From an uncultured Collinsella sp. (GTDB lineage: Bacteria > Actinomycetota > Coriobacteriia > Coriobacteriales > Coriobacteriaceae), in the NCBI GenBank assembly GCA_902470765.1, contig CABRHW010000007.1, forward strand, positions 1 to 64,000: a DNA stretch of 64,000 bases, read 5' to 3'. Positions 33,831 to 42,083 of the stretch are shown here, in pieces (within the stretch, counting starts at the first letter, position 1; each line of letters begins with the position of its first letter). Under the pieces are notes generated by a model. The model was not told the DNA's origin. It did no database searches and was given only the letters and a program-made list of their open reading frames with translations. The position numbers and the translations under genes are program-made.

Positions 33831-35045
33831 CTAATCGTTGAAGCGGGATTGGCGGCCGAAGGATAGGGCGGTGTCGCCGAATTTGTCTCGGACGGCGTCG
33901 ATAGCGACGGAGAGGTCGCGTCGGTCGCTGGATTGGGCTCCGCGGTCGTCGACTTCGCAGAACAGGTCGGTTTGGATCCCGCCTTGGTGGTCGAAATCGC
34001 TCATGCCGATGCCTGCTAAGCGAACATGCATGCCTTCCTGCCAGATGTTGTCGAGCAGTTCGAGCGCAACCGCCACGAAGATGTTCTCATCGTCGGTCGG
34101 ATGAAGCAGTCGGCGCTGTGCCGAGCGACCGCTTCCATACGAATACTTAAGCTTGAGCGTTACCGTGGCACCCGTCAGCCCCTGACGGCGCAGACGGCGT
34201 CCCACTGACTCTCCCAACAGTGCAATCGCCGCCTCAATATCCCTACGCTCAGTCAAATCTTTCGCAAAGGTGCGTTCATTGCTGACCGACTTGACCTCGC
34301 GCTCTTCGTCGAGACTCGTGACTTCAGAGATTTCGAGTCCCAGCGCACGCTGGCGCATGCGTTCGCCGTTGACGCCAAAAATAGAGGCCAGTGTGGACTC
34401 AGGCGCGCGCGAAAGCTCGCCGAGGGTGTAGATGCGCATGCGGCGCAGTCGCTCCTCGGCCGAGCGTCCGATGCCGCTCATGGCAGATACCGGCAGCGCG
34501 GCCAAAAAGCGCTGCTCGGTTCCGGGGCGCACGATGGTCAGCCCAAACGGCTTATCCCGCTCGCTTGCGATCTTTGCGACCGTCTTGTTGCAGCCCACGC
34601 CAATGGAGCAGGTCACTCCCAGCCCTGCCACGCGGTCGCTTATACGCCGCGCAACCAGCAGCGGGTCTTCGGGCGCAAAGCGACCCGGTGTGATATCGAT
34701 AAAGGCTTCGTCGATGGATACGCGTTCAACGCGCGGGGTCTCGTCAACGAGAATTGCCATGACCTGCGCGCTGACCTCACGATAGCGATCAAAATGCCCA
34801 TGCGTCCAAATGGCTTGCGGGCACAAGCGCTGCGCCTCGGCCGAGGCCATGGCAGAGTGCACGCCAAAGCGACGTGCCTCATATGAACACGTGGACACGA
34901 CGCCACGCGAATCGGCGTCTCCGCCCACGATGAGCGGTTTTCCGCGCCATTCGGGATGGTCGAGCATCTCCACGCTCGCAAAAAACGCATCGAGGTCCAT
35001 GAGGCCCACCGCCGGACCCGTCCAGGGAGGCGGCGTGACGCCCAT
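33831..35045 (-). CDS. dinB: DNA polymerase IV (Y-family)
   Basis: A translesion polymerase of 404 residues from this start. The active-site motifs are MDLDAFFASVE, YEARRFGVHSAM and SIDEAFIDITPG. The helix-hairpin-helix GIGRSAEERLRRMRI and the little-finger domain (SNERTFAKDLTER) follow. The C-terminus has no recognisable sliding-clamp peptide apart from a QTDLF stretch, which fits a clamp-binding motif. I chose ATG 35045, with GAGGA just upstream, because the 13 codons back to ATG 35084 are AT-rich and that ATG has no ribosome site; 35084 remains possible. It is divergent from rpsP. Confidence 0.9.
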   Translation of the reverse strand: MGVTPPPWTGPAVGLMDLDAFFASVEMLDHPEWRGKPLIVGGDADSRGVVSTCSYEARRFGVHSAMASAEAQRLCPQAIWTHGHFDRYREVSAQVMAILVDETPRVERVSIDEAFIDITPGRFAPEDPLLVARRISDRVAGLGVTCSIGVGCNKTVAKIASERDKPFGLTIVRPGTEQRFLAALPVSAMSGIGRSAEERLRRMRIYTLGELSRAPESTLASIFGVNGERMRQRALGLEISEVTSLDEEREVKSVSNERTFAKDLTERRDIEAAIALLGESVGRRLRRQGLTGATVTLKLKYSYGSGRSAQRRLLHPTDDENIFVAVALELLDNIWQEGMHVRLAGIGMSDFDHQGGIQTDLFCEVDDRGAQSSDRRDLSVAIDAVRDKFGDTALSFGRQSRFND

Positions 35046-35200
35046 GGCATCCTCATAACCGTATGTATGTTCGCGTCTTTCCATGTCATGAGTATACCGC
35101 GCAGCTCATGTGGGGTGCGTGTATGTGCTTGCAAATCCCGAATTCTTGTCTAAGATATGGATTTGCCCTCGACTACACCGAAGAAGTTGGTCTCACGGAC

Positions 35201-35229
35201 TTCACCTGCCCGCGTCGATGGCGTATTAT
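35201..35229 (+). promoter_or_regulatory. Promoter for the rpsP operon
   Basis: TTCACC (35201-35206), a 17-base spacer and TATTAT (35224-35229), 56 bases before the rpsP start. Confidence 0.55.
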
Positions 35230-35285
35230 GTTCAACTGTTTGTTTGTAGTTGCAGCCTAAAGCTGCTTGGTTGGAGGAGTTTCCT

Positions 35286-35627
35286 TTGGCAGTCAAGATT
35301 CGCCTTGCTCGTCACGGCGCTAAGAAGCGTCCGTACTACCGTGTCGTCGTCGCCGATTCCCGCGCCCCGCGTGACGGTCGTATCATCGAGGAGGTTGGCC
35401 GCTACAACCCGATGACCGCCCCCAAGACCATCAACCTCGACCTCGAGAAGATCGCCGACTGGCAGTCCAAGGGCGCTCAGCTCACCGACGCCGTCGCCGC
35501 TCTGGTCAAGGCCGCCAACGAGGGCGAGAAGACCGAGACCGTCGTCAAGAAGTCCAAGAAGCAGCTCGCCAAAGAGGCCGAGGCCGCTAAGGCTGCCGCT
35601 GAGGCCGCTGAGGGCGCCGAGGAGTAA
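35286..35627 (+). CDS. rpsP: 30S ribosomal protein S16
   Basis: A 113-residue protein beginning AVKIRLARHGAKKRPYYRVVVADSRAPRDGRIIEEVGRYNP, the S16 fold. The last 30 residues (KKSKKQLAKEAEAAKAAAEAAEGAEE) are an Ala/Glu/Lys extension not needed for the fold. The start is TTG 35286 behind TGGAGGAG; the frame open upstream contains the leader. First gene of rpsP-khpA-rimM-trmD-lepB. Confidence 0.96.
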   Translation: MAVKIRLARHGAKKRPYYRVVVADSRAPRDGRIIEEVGRYNPMTAPKTINLDLEKIADWQSKGAQLTDAVAALVKAANEGEKTETVVKKSKKQLAKEAEAAKAAAEAAEGAEE

Positions 35628-35630
35628 ATC

Positions 35631-35915
35631 GTGCCTGAGGTTGACGCTGCACAGCTCGAGGGTGAGGCAATGCTCTCAGATCGCATCGCCGATCTCGTCG
35701 AATATCTCGTTGTTCAGATCGTCGACGACCCGGATTCCGTGAGCCTTGAGGTCATCGATGGTGACGACGCCTCTACGATTGAGGTTTCGGTCGCCGAGGA
35801 TGACGTCGCTAAGGTCATCGGCCGTCGTGGCCGTACCATCAAGGCCATTCGCACGCTCGCCCGTGCACTGGCCGCTCGCCTCGACACTGCTGTCGAGGTA
35901 GAGGTTCTGGGCTAG
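35631..35915 (+). CDS. khpA: KH-domain RNA-binding protein KhpA
   Basis: A 94-residue protein with a single KH domain: LVEYLVVQIVDDPDSVSLEV, then VIGRRGRTIKAIRTLARALAAR with the GxxG loop as GRRG. KhpA proteins bind small and messenger RNAs and affect cell length in Gram-positives. GTG 35631 is six bases after GAGGAG; ATG 35670, also with a ribosome site, would give an 81-residue protein closer to the usual size. It starts 3 bases after rpsP. Confidence 0.92.
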   Translation: MPEVDAAQLEGEAMLSDRIADLVEYLVVQIVDDPDSVSLEVIDGDDASTIEVSVAEDDVAKVIGRRGRTIKAIRTLARALAARLDTAVEVEVLG

Positions 35916-35919
35916 GACC

Positions 35920-36441
35920 TTGGGGTCCCAGTACAAAAACATCGCCCGTGTGGTCAAGCCGCACGGAAGAAAGGGGGAGGTCCTCGCGCAGCCGCTGCGG
36001 GGGCTTCCTTCTGTATTAGAGCCTGGTATGCGCGTCGCCCTGACGCCGCCGGCGCTCAAGCGCGACCGCTTTTGCACGGTCGTGTCCGTCACCGATACGG
36101 GCGATGGCGATCTGGTCTCGTTTGAGGGCATTGACGACTTGACGGCTGCCGAGGGCATCACGGGATGCTACGTGTTGGCAAATCGTGACGATTTTGAGCT
36201 CGATTCGCTCGACGCTGCCTATACCGACCTGATGGGTCGCGAGGTGGTCGACGAGCGCTTCGGTTCGCTCGGCACGATCGTCGAGATCATGTCGACGCCC
36301 GCTAACGATGTTTGGGTTGTCGAGGGTGATCGGTACGGCGAGGTACTGATTCCCGTGATCGAGCAGGTTGTGCTCGATCTTCCCGACAAAGGAACAATTT
36401 CCGTCCACGTTATGGACGGCCTGATCGATATGGACAAGTAG
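35920..36441 (+). CDS. rimM: 16S rRNA processing protein RimM
   Basis: A 173-residue protein: the N-terminal beta barrel begins YKNIARVVKPHGRKGEVLAQPL, and the C-terminal PRC barrel contains GREVVDERFGSLGTIVEI and DVWVVEGDRYGEVLIPVIEQVV. It helps mature the 3' major domain of 16S rRNA and binds S19. The start is TTG 35920, directly after khpA. Its place between khpA and trmD is conserved. Confidence 0.94.
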   Translation: MGSQYKNIARVVKPHGRKGEVLAQPLRGLPSVLEPGMRVALTPPALKRDRFCTVVSVTDTGDGDLVSFEGIDDLTAAEGITGCYVLANRDDFELDSLDAAYTDLMGREVVDERFGSLGTIVEIMSTPANDVWVVEGDRYGEVLIPVIEQVVLDLPDKGTISVHVMDGLIDMDK

Positions 36442-36451
36442 GGAGGACAAC

Positions 36452-37210
36452 ATGCTGATTGAGACCCTTTCGGTCTTTCCCGAGATGTTTGAGCCCGTCA
36501 TGTCCACATCGATTTTGGGTCGCGCCCGCAAGGCCGGCCTTTTTGATTTTAAGGCCTATAACCTGCGTGACTGGACGCACGACCGTCATCGTACCGTTGA
36601 TGACGAGCCGTACGGCGGCGGGCAGGGCATGCTCATGAAGGTCGAGCCTATCGCAGAGGCCATCGAGGCCATTAGCGCAGAGGGTCCCAAGCCCACTGTG
36701 GTGTTCTTTACCCCCTGTGGCGAGCCTTTTACGCAGCATGTGGCCGAGCGCCTGCTCAAAAGTGAGCGCCTGCTGTTTGTGTGCAGTCGCTACGAGGGCG
36801 TCGACGAGCGCGCGTATGCGTATGCCGATGAGCGTCTGTCGATCGGCGACTACGTGCTCACGGGCGGCGAGCTTCCCGCTATGGTCGTTGCCGATGCTGT
36901 CGTACGCCTCATCCCCGGCGCCCTTGGTGACGAGATGAGCAACGTCGACGAGTCATTCTCGACCGCCGAGGACGGAGGACTGCTCGAGTACGCGCAGTAC
37001 ACCCGTCCTGCCGAGTTCAACGGCGAGGGCGTGCCGCCGGTGCTTGTGAGCGGCGATCACGCCAAGGTCGATGCCTGGCGTCGCAAGAATGCCATCGAGC
37101 GCACCTGCCGCTGGCGTCCCGACCTGATCGAGACGGCACGGCTTACGCCCGAGGAGCGCGCATACGCGCAAGAGATCCTGGACGCGTCGTATTCGCAGAG
37201 CGAGGAGTGA
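36452..37210 (+). CDS. trmD: tRNA (guanine-37-N1)-methyltransferase
   Basis: A 252-residue SPOUT enzyme. The S-adenosylmethionine knot includes CSRYEGVDERAYAYADERLSIGDYVLTGGELPAMVVADAVVRLIPGALG, with the N-terminal LRDWTHDRHRTVDDEPYGGGQGML and PAEFNGEGVPPVLVSGDHAKVDAWRR further on. It methylates G37 next to the anticodon and prevents +1 frameshifting. It lies 10 bases after rimM. Confidence 0.96.
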   Translation: MLIETLSVFPEMFEPVMSTSILGRARKAGLFDFKAYNLRDWTHDRHRTVDDEPYGGGQGMLMKVEPIAEAIEAISAEGPKPTVVFFTPCGEPFTQHVAERLLKSERLLFVCSRYEGVDERAYAYADERLSIGDYVLTGGELPAMVVADAVVRLIPGALGDEMSNVDESFSTAEDGGLLEYAQYTRPAEFNGEGVPPVLVSGDHAKVDAWRRKNAIERTCRWRPDLIETARLTPEERAYAQEILDASYSQSEE

Positions 37211-37212
37211 GA

Positions 37213-37776
37213 ATGGTTCCATCGCAGCATTCCGCGTTGAGGGGCGCTTTTGAGTGGATCGCGGTCATCGCGATCGCACTGGTCGCCACCTTCTTGATTC
37301 GCTCGTTTGTGGTCGAGCCCTTTGTGGTGCCCACCGGCTCCATGGAGTCCACGATCGAGATTGGCGACCAGATCCTGGCACAAAAGGTGAGCCTCGAGCT
37401 CGGTCAGCCCGTCAAGCAGGGCGATATCGTGGTGTTTCACAACCCCGATGGCACCTCCGAGCATGATGTTCTTGTCAAGCGTGTTATTGCCACGGCCGGC
37501 CAGACGGTCGACCTGCAGGATGGCAAGGTGGTCGTTGACGGCCAAGCGCTCGACGAGGACTATACGACGGGCATGAGCTGGCCGCTTTCGGTCCAAGCGC
37601 CCGGCGCTCAGGTAAGCTATCCCTACACGGTTCCCGACGGGTGCGTGTGGGTGATGGGCGACAACCGCGAAAACTCTGCCGACTCACGCTACTTTGGTCC
37701 CGTCGATCGCTCTGATTTGATCGCTGTGGCGCTTGTGCGCTACTGGCCGCTCAACCGCATCGGCGCTATCGACTAA
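37213..37776 (+). CDS. lepB: Signal peptidase I
   Basis: A 187-residue type I signal peptidase with one N-terminal membrane helix (about 12-32). The Ser in PTGSMEST and the Lys in HDVLVKRVIATAG form the catalytic dyad; GDNRENSADSRYFGPVDRSDLIA is the conserved box E. I chose ATG 37213 five bases after GAGGAGTGAGA; GTG 37207 is too close to that ribosome site. It starts just after the trmD stop. Confidence 0.94.
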   Translation: MVPSQHSALRGAFEWIAVIAIALVATFLIRSFVVEPFVVPTGSMESTIEIGDQILAQKVSLELGQPVKQGDIVVFHNPDGTSEHDVLVKRVIATAGQTVDLQDGKVVVDGQALDEDYTTGMSWPLSVQAPGAQVSYPYTVPDGCVWVMGDNRENSADSRYFGPVDRSDLIAVALVRYWPLNRIGAID

Positions 37777-37835
37777 AAACCGCTATAGTACAGTACCTAA
37801 CCGTGTAATCGTTTCGACGAGGGGATATTAGAGGC

Positions 37836-38747
37836 ATGAACGCTTCATCGCTTTCCTTCCAAGACATCATCCTGCGCCTCCAGCAGTACTGGGGCGAGCA
37901 GGGCTGCGTCATTATGCAGCCCTATGACTCCGAGGTCGGTGCCGGTACCTTCCATACCGCGACCACGCTGCGCTCGCTCGGTCCCGCCGAGTGGCGCACC
38001 TGCTATGCGCAGCCTTGCCGCCGTCCCGCCGACGGCCGCTACGGCGAGAACCCCAACCGCATGCAGCACTACTATCAGTTTCAGGTGCTCATCAAGCCGT
38101 CGCCGGTCAACGCCCAGGAGCTCTACCTGGGGTCTCTTGCCGCCATTGGCCTGGACCCCAACGACCATGACGTCCGCTTTGTCGAGGACGACTGGGAGAG
38201 CCCGACGCTCGGCGCCTGGGGCCTTGGCTGGGAGGTCTGGCTCAACGGCATGGAGGTCACGCAGTTTACGTACTTCCAGCAGGTGGGCGGCATCGAGGTC
38301 GACCCCGTGCCCGTCGAGATCACCTATGGCCTGGAGCGTATCGCCATGTACGCTCAGGGCGTCAACTCCGTTTACGACCTGGTGTGGAGCTATCTGCCCG
38401 ACGGAACGCCCATGACCTATGGCGACGTGTTCCTCGAGAACGAGCGCGAGTTCAGTGCCTATAACTTTGAGGTCGCCAACGTCGAGATGATGCGTCAGAA
38501 GTTTGACGACTACGAGGCCGAGTGCCACTCCTGCCTGGAGCGCAAGCTGCCGCTGCCGGCGTACGACTGTGTCATGAAGTGCAGCCACGCCTTCAACCTG
38601 CTCGATGCCCGCGGCGCCCTGTCCGCAGTCGAGCGTGCCAACTACATCCTGCGCGTCCGCGCCGTCGCCAAGGCGTGCTGCGAGGCCTATATGGCCGAGG
38701 TCGCCGGAGTCAACGAGAATGCCGACCAGGAAGGCGAGGTGGCGTAA
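37836..38747 (+). CDS. glyQ: Glycyl-tRNA synthetase alpha subunit
   Basis: A 303-residue catalytic subunit of the bacterial two-subunit enzyme: FQDIILRLQQYWGEQGCVIMQPYDSEVGAGTFHTATTLRSLGP, YAQPCRRPADGRYGENPNR and GWEVWLNGMEVTQFTYFQQVGG. The weak -10-like TATAGT at 37784 precedes it, but no T-box leader is visible in the 59-base gap. The start ATG 37836 follows GAGGGGAT. glyS follows after 3 bases. Confidence 0.96.
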   Translation: MNASSLSFQDIILRLQQYWGEQGCVIMQPYDSEVGAGTFHTATTLRSLGPAEWRTCYAQPCRRPADGRYGENPNRMQHYYQFQVLIKPSPVNAQELYLGSLAAIGLDPNDHDVRFVEDDWESPTLGAWGLGWEVWLNGMEVTQFTYFQQVGGIEVDPVPVEITYGLERIAMYAQGVNSVYDLVWSYLPDGTPMTYGDVFLENEREFSAYNFEVANVEMMRQKFDDYEAECHSCLERKLPLPAYDCVMKCSHAFNLLDARGALSAVERANYILRVRAVAKACCEAYMAEVAGVNENADQEGEVA

Positions 38748-38750
38748 GCC

Positions 38751-40847
38751 ATGGCAGACGCTAAGGATTTCCTGTTTGAGATCGGTACGGAGGAAATGCC
38801 CTCTGCACCGCTGAACAATGCCGTCAAGCAGCTTGGCACCATGATCGCCAAGGGTCTCGACGAGGCCGGTCTGGCCCACGGCGAGGTCCGCGTGATCTCG
38901 AGTCCGCGTCGCCTGGCTGCACTCGTTGCCGACGTCGCCACCGCGACCGATGAGGTTCACGAGGTCAAGCGTGGCCCCGCGGCCAACATTGCCTTCGACG
39001 CTGACGGTAACGCCACCAAGGCCGCCCAGGGCTTTGCCCGCAAGTGCGGTGTGGCTGCCGAGGACCTGGTCCGTCGCGAGGATACTGACGGTCGCGAGTA
39101 TGTGTTCGCCGAGAAGAACATTCCCTCCGCACCGGCTACGCCGATTCTGACCGCTCTGTGCGAGAAGACCATCGCCGGCCTGCAGTGGCCCAACTACCGC
39201 AGCCAGCGCTGGGGTCACGAGCACGCGACGTTCGTGCGCCCGGTCCGTTGGATCTGCTGCCTTTTGGGCGAGGATGTCGTGCCCGTGTCGTTTGCCGACG
39301 TGACGAGCGGCAACACCACGCGTGGTCATCGCGTGCTTGGCCCCGGTGACCATGTGGTTGCCAGCCCCGCCGTCTACGAGCAGGTGCTTGAGGACGCCGG
39401 CGTGCTTTCTGCCGAGCGTCGTCGTGAGGCCATCCTTGCCGGTATCGCCGAGGTCGAGGCTGCCCGTCCCGGCTGCCATGTCGATACGCCCAAGAAGGTC
39501 TTTGAGGAGGTTATCAACCTCTGCGAGTGGCCGACGGTGCTCGTCGGTACCTTCGATGAGGAGTTCCTCAAGGTCCCGCACGAGATTATCTGCGAGTCCA
39601 TGCTCACCAACCAGCGCTACTTCCCGATCTATGACGGCGAGGGCAAACTCACGCGTGAGTTCGTGGTCGTCTCCAACAGCAAGCCCGAGAACGCCGAGCG
39701 CGTGATCGACGGCAACGAGCGCGTTGTGCGTGCCCGTCTGGACGACGCTAAGTTCTTCTATGAGGAGGACCTGAAGATCTCCCTCGATGAGTTCCGCGAG
39801 CGTTTGGCTAAGGTCGCCTTCCAGGAGAAGCTCGGTAGCGTGCTCGCCAAGTCCGAGCGCATCGAGCAGCTCGCGCTCGCTATTGCCCGCGAGGCTCATC
39901 TGGGCGCTCATCTTGCCGCTGACGCTGCTCGCGCCGCGCACCTGTGCAAGGCCGACCTGGTATCCAACGCCGTCGTCGAGTTCACGAGCCAGCAGGGCGT
40001 GATGGGCGGTTACTACGCCACCGCGATGGGGGAGAACGACGAGGTCGCCCACGCCATTCGCGATCACTATCGTCCCCGCTTTGCCGGTGACGAGCTGCCC
40101 GAGGGCATCGCTGGCTGCATCGTGGCCTGTGCCGACAAGCTCGATACCATTGCCGGTATCTTTGCCATCGGCGAGCCCCCGACCGGCTCCTCCGACCCCT
40201 ACGCGCTGCGTCGTGCCGCTATCGGCATTATCAACATCCTGCGCGACCGTCTGCCGATCGACCCCACGTCGCTCATCGACTTTGCCCTCGAACTCTACAG
40301 TGAGCAGGGCATTGAGTTCGACGCCGCCGAGGTCGCCCAGCAGGTTCGTGACTTCTTCCATGGCCGCCTGGTGAGCATGGCCCGCGACGAAAAGATTCCG
40401 GCCGATACCGTCGCCGCCGTCTCCGCGGTGCACATCATCGCCCCGTCCGTCTTCTTCGCCCGCTGCGCCGCCCTCGACGAGGCCCGCAAGAACGACGCTG
40501 AGACGTTCGACAACCTGGCGACCGCCTATGCCCGCGCCGCGCATATCTCCAAGCCCGAGCTTGGTGCGGAGTATGACCGCAGCCTGATGGGCGAGGTCGA
40601 GCTCGCGCTCGCCGACGCCTCCGAGGCCGCTCAGACCGCTGTCGATGCCGCCCTTGCTGCCGAGGACTACCCGGCCGCATTTGCCGCCCTCGCCGCCCTG
40701 CGCGCGCCCATCGACCGTTTCTTCGATGAGGTCATGGTCATGGACAAGGACGAGCAGCTTCGCGATAATCGCCTTAAGCTGCTCAACCGCTTCGAGGCCG
40801 TTTTCTCCGGCATCGCCAACATCGGTGAGCTTGCCCGCAAAAAGTAA
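38751..40847 (+). CDS. glyS: Glycyl-tRNA synthetase beta subunit
   Basis: A 698-residue subunit that binds the tRNA. It opens FLFEIGTEEMPSAPLNNAVKQLG and contains LYLA-like conserved segments such as RPVRWICCLLGEDVVPVSFADV, TRGHRVLGPG, MLTNQRYFPIYD and ADLVSNAVVEFTSQQGVMGGYYA. The C-terminal helical anticodon-binding part ends FDEVMVMDKDEQLRDNRLKLLNRF. It forms a heterotetramer with GlyQ. Confidence 0.96.
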   Translation: MADAKDFLFEIGTEEMPSAPLNNAVKQLGTMIAKGLDEAGLAHGEVRVISSPRRLAALVADVATATDEVHEVKRGPAANIAFDADGNATKAAQGFARKCGVAAEDLVRREDTDGREYVFAEKNIPSAPATPILTALCEKTIAGLQWPNYRSQRWGHEHATFVRPVRWICCLLGEDVVPVSFADVTSGNTTRGHRVLGPGDHVVASPAVYEQVLEDAGVLSAERRREAILAGIAEVEAARPGCHVDTPKKVFEEVINLCEWPTVLVGTFDEEFLKVPHEIICESMLTNQRYFPIYDGEGKLTREFVVVSNSKPENAERVIDGNERVVRARLDDAKFFYEEDLKISLDEFRERLAKVAFQEKLGSVLAKSERIEQLALAIAREAHLGAHLAADAARAAHLCKADLVSNAVVEFTSQQGVMGGYYATAMGENDEVAHAIRDHYRPRFAGDELPEGIAGCIVACADKLDTIAGIFAIGEPPTGSSDPYALRRAAIGIINILRDRLPIDPTSLIDFALELYSEQGIEFDAAEVAQQVRDFFHGRLVSMARDEKIPADTVAAVSAVHIIAPSVFFARCAALDEARKNDAETFDNLATAYARAAHISKPELGAEYDRSLMGEVELALADASEAAQTAVDAALAAEDYPAAFAALAALRAPIDRFFDEVMVMDKDEQLRDNRLKLLNRFEAVFSGIANIGELARKK

Positions 40848-40881
40848 GCCAGCCTGCGCATAAGCGCAAAAGGAGCCCCGC

Positions 40882-41757
40882 ATGGATTGCCTGGTCACCG
40901 CTCGTCCCACCGTCATCGTTATCTCCGACTCGCTCGGTGATACCGCTTGTGAGGTGGTGCTTGCGGCGTCCGGGCAATTTGATGAAGGGGCTTTTCGCGT
41001 TTTGCGCCTGCCTAAGGTGACCTCTGTGGAGCAGGTCAAGTCATTTGTGGGGCCGCGCGTCGATGCGGACCATCGCGATATTGCCGTGTTCCACACCATT
41101 GTCGATCCGGCGCTTCGCGCCCGCGTGCTCGATTACCTGGGTATGCTGCACATTCGCTCGGTCGACCTGATCGGTCCGACGCTCGCCGTGCTGTCTTCGC
41201 TCGTCGGCGTGCCGCCCAAGGGTGTGGCGGGCGTGATTCACAAGACCGACGATCGGTATTTCCATCGTATCGAGGCCATGGAGTATTTCGTTGAGCACGA
41301 TGACGGTCGTGGTTGTGACGATCTGTCGGGTGCCGATATCGTGCTGCTGGGTGTGTCGCGTACATCCAAGACGCCACTGTCGATGTATTTAGCCTATCAG
41401 GGCTACAAGGTCGCCAATGTGCCACTGGCGCATGGCATGGAGCCGCCCAAGTCGATTTACGAGGTTGACCCGATGCACCTGTTCGGCCTGATTTCGACCG
41501 TCGATGTGATTTCCGAAATTCGCGATAGCCGCTTGGGCGATGACTACGCCCGTGCCGTTGCCGGCTCCTATGCCGAGCCCGAGAGCGTGCGCGGCGAGCT
41601 TGAGGAAGCTCGTGCCCTCATGAAGCGCTTAGGCTGCTTTGTTGTGCGTACCGACGGCAAAGCCATTGAGGAAAGCGCTGCCGAGATCATTGCTCACCTC
41701 GAAGAGATTCAAGAGGCAAGAGCCCGCCGTGCCGCCCGCCGCGCTCAACAAAAGTAG
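40882..41757 (+). CDS. Pyruvate, phosphate dikinase regulatory protein (bifunctional kinase/phosphorylase)
   Basis: A 291-residue DUF299 protein. GVSRTSKT (157-164) is the nucleotide-binding loop, followed by PLSMYLAYQGYKVANVPL; the N-terminus IVISDSLGDTACEVVLAA and HTIVDPALRARVLDYLG are also family-typical. It would use ADP to phosphorylate, and phosphate to dephosphorylate, a threonine next to the catalytic histidine of the dikinase. In the PPDK encoded 326 bases downstream these are Thr476 and His478. The usual symbol is ppsR or yqfL, but I leave it open because homologues act on either PEP synthase or PPDK. Confidence 0.92.
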   Translation: MDCLVTARPTVIVISDSLGDTACEVVLAASGQFDEGAFRVLRLPKVTSVEQVKSFVGPRVDADHRDIAVFHTIVDPALRARVLDYLGMLHIRSVDLIGPTLAVLSSLVGVPPKGVAGVIHKTDDRYFHRIEAMEYFVEHDDGRGCDDLSGADIVLLGVSRTSKTPLSMYLAYQGYKVANVPLAHGMEPPKSIYEVDPMHLFGLISTVDVISEIRDSRLGDDYARAVAGSYAEPESVRGELEEARALMKRLGCFVVRTDGKAIEESAAEIIAHLEEIQEARARRAARRAQQK

Positions 41758-41815
41758 CTCACTTGGGACAAGGTTGTTTGGGTAGCTAATTTGGGACGGG
41801 GCTCTTTTAGCTAAC
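41756..41815. repeat. Two tandem REP-like units after the PPDK regulator gene
   Basis: AGCTCACTTGGGACAAGG (41756) and AGCTAATTTGGGACGGGG (41784) match at 14 of 18 positions, 28 bases apart. The second unit is bounded by TAGCTAA (41783) and TTAGCTA (41807), a palindrome. Its TGGGACGGGG core is identical to that of the left REP beside the RAYT gene. Confidence 0.7.
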
Positions 41816-42083
41816 CAAAGAGAATACTTGGAATTAATGCTGATAAATGGTAAAGCGATTTAGCAAAAACATCGCATCCGACCTGCACTTTCCTTGTAGT
41901 GGTATCTTCATAAGGTAACCACCTTTACCTACCGTTTACCGCCGGTTTTAGCACGTTTACCAAACCGCGCACCCTCTGCTCAAGCCTGTCCAAAACCCGC
42001 CGTATAGTTCCCTCACGGCCCGCATCCGGCGGGTCGATTCGTTACCACGGTCGTGCGCGTAAGCGCATGGAAGGGGAAGTATC
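41816..42083 (+). promoter_or_regulatory. ppdK upstream region with helically phased TTTACC repeats
   Basis: This is the longest gene-free gap in the window (about 326 bases with the REP units). Three exact TTTACC copies start at 41924, 41935 and 41956, and a degraded TTTTAG sits near 41946, giving an 11-base phase. A candidate -10 box TATAGT is at 42003 with no acceptable -35 box. Repeats would lie about 50-90 bases before transcription start, a common place for an activator on a promoter with a weak -35. The remainder is AT-richer sequence without visible structure. Confidence 0.5.

Noticed and set aside
35046..35084. Longer dinB start at ATG 35084 and a LexA-like box in the same bases
   Set aside because: The 13 extra codons are AT-rich with no ribosome site. 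CGAACATACATACGG only half matches a Gram-positive SOS box, so neither is supported well enough.
37777..37835. Glycine T-box leader before glyQS
   Set aside because: The gap is only 59 bases, too short for a T-box, and no specifier or antiterminator sequence is visible.
37845..41099. A 1084-codon reading frame on the minus strand opposite glyQ, glyS and the PPDK regulator gene
   Set aside because: It lies wholly antisense to well-supported genes, has no family motifs, and its composition (His, Val, Gly, Leu-rich) is what strongly biased GC-rich codons give on the opposite strand.
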